From: a virus
Direction: 5' to 3' (one strand)
Length of the DNA stretch: 37,758 bases
IMG/VR virus record: IMGVR_UViG_3300032308_002249
Location: 1-37,758 of that record
The number at the start of each line of letters is the position of its first letter. The stretch's first letter is position 1. The translations under genes were made by a program, and so were the position numbers. The notes below the pieces were generated by a model, which ran no database searches, was not told the origin of the DNA, and was given only the letters and a program-made list of their open reading frames with translations. This document shows positions 37,701 through 37,758 of the stretch, in pieces.

Positions 37701-37758
37701 TTTGTTTTGTTCGTGCTAGACTTGAAAGCATTGGCAAGAGCTTTGTGTTTGAACCCAA
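34718..37758 (+). CDS. 18: Contractile tail sheath protein gp18 (3' truncated by window edge)
   Basis: An uninterrupted frame runs from ATG 34718 to the window end, at least 1013 codons without a stop. The N-terminus MALVSPGVEVTIIDESNYLP and the C-terminal part (NLRRSGFNVKSFQVNYFNTT, FPWLAPAGTRRGIVDNAFAL, INPITFIPGAGITNYGNKT, RLICFVRARLESIGKSFVF) are characteristic of T4-type gp18, the subunit of the contracting sheath. T4 gp18 has 659 aa; here the protein already exceeds 1000 aa, the excess being a large central insertion (roughly residues 120-720). Repeated Trp modules occur in it (GTYWLDTS, GRLWYYSA, GDLWIDTS). Codon bias like gp23 suggests very high expression. It has a good AAAGGA SD and a late promoter. 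Confidence 0.95.
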   Translation, partial: MALVSPGVEVTIIDESNYLPAPTNSVPFILIATAQNKISGSGVGVAAGTTEINANRVYLISSQRDLVNTFGNPFFYKTTAGTPINGYELNEYGLLAAYSVLGISNRAYVQRANIDLSELTATLTRPTGEPDNGTYWLDTSSTAWGIFEWSLTTSAFTLKNPIVITDSTDLDGGFPKDSIGNIGDYCVNAVNANNYGYFKTPGLTVTDSGGSDEIVPANTWVLIGSDDWKNSWPTVIAANASPTLTIGQSIRLNDNVVTATGTTVTQFAININNANIPGVKAKVVSNKLQIYVDSAGSNDGSTDNGNGILSIENNSGTLLTALGITSAVYYAPVLQQSPSYTVPQWRSTSTEPHPTGSVWNKINNVNLGTDLVVKKYDSAVGLFVQQNCPLYENDQSANKALDPAGGGKNITVGSTYAQYDVEENDTFTMKIFERVAVGNTIITGITTSPVFVNNNTFAISYSNKNSDVLSTPVVATISGTNATAFVTAFLAAIPSGAPVTAGVTSDGAVQIQHTQGGVIVLKDISGDPIADAGINTTIVGVRAGTDSDLILSNWAILSPDYFPQNTAPDQDPADGRLWYYSATNQVDIMIQNNNAWVGYQTVDSDVRGFDLSITDPNGPIISVSAPTKQSDGTDLEYGDLWIDTSDLEAYPIIKRWESVSGQDQWVLIDNTDQTTENGVLFADFRWATNGSTDPITDPIPTITSLLTSDYLDPDAPTPTLYPEGMLAFNLRRSGFNVKSFQVNYFNTTDYPDMNPAVVTQTNAWVTASGLQSNGAPYMGRKAVRNIVVQAMKAGIDGNQDLREEQRQFNLIATPNYPELIPNMVALNNERAQTAFVVGDTPMRLPDNADAITAWATNAAGEGLDSEDGLVTSDPYLGTFYPSCETTDLSGSTVVQPPSHMMLRTILRSDEVSFPWLAPAGTRRGIVDNAFALGYVNAQTGQFVSTAIRQSIRDTLYENKINPITFIPGAGITNYGNKTEAATPSALDRINVARLICFVRARLESIGKSFVFEP

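Overview
This window looks like a contiguous piece of the genome of a T4-like (Tevenvirinae-related, aquatic 'exo-T-even' type) myovirus. Virion genes of the T4 core set are recognisable by protein motifs: gp46 (C-terminus only), gp26, portal gp20, prohead core, protease gp21, scaffold gp22, capsid gp23, neck gp13 and gp14, tail terminator gp15, and tail sheath gp18 (N-terminal part, running off the window end). Nothing here is chromosomal. The host cannot be read from the window. Shine-Dalgarno (SD) sites of AAGGA/GGAGG type and two good sigma70-type promoters suggest a Gram-negative bacterium, probably a proteobacterium. There are no tRNAs and no CRISPR array.

Layout. (1) 1-921, + strand: end of the gp46 recombination nuclease and a GIY-YIG protein. 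(2) 922-1399: a gene-free, hairpin-rich stretch. (3) 1400-3738, - strand: an overlapping operon of gp26, a small gp51-like partner in the -1 frame, and three unidentified small proteins. (4) 3791-12109, + strand: a tape-measure/transglycosylase protein, then the head cassette 20-(small)-67/68-21-22-23, ending at a strong terminator. (5) 12179-26609, + strand: an accessory adhesin region with a 48-aa ORF, a glycosyltransferase-like gene, a probable virion decoration protein, six fibre or fibre-associated genes up to 1219 aa long, and two DUF115/sialyltransferase-like genes physically coupled to fibre genes. (6) 26594-29732, - strand: gp14, gp15 and a Nudix hydrolase. (7) 29788-34319, + strand: two genes of unknown function behind a sigma70-type promoter, gp13 with a late-type promoter, then a second sigma70-type cassette of DEDD exonuclease, glycosyltransferase-like protein and dNMP kinase. 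(8) A small zinc/HNH-like gene on the - strand, then gp18 on the + strand.

Expression logic. A TAAATA-core motif, the T4 late-promoter -10 (T4: TATAAATA), lies just upstream of almost every structural transcription unit on both strands. In five units it is only 5-7 nt from the start codon, and the two sigma70-type -10 boxes are also exactly 5 nt from an ATG. Together this suggests a set of leaderless or near-leaderless mRNAs. Two units carry their SD inside a perfect hairpin.

The most interesting points are the leaderless-promoter architecture, an in-frame -1 slippery heptamer at the end of gp26 that would fuse it to the downstream partner, the palindromic divergent late promoter at 3751-3764, the structured noncoding locus at 922-1410, and the fibre/glycosyltransferase region built from shuffled protein modules. 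Family names come from recognising motifs by eye; no database search was run.
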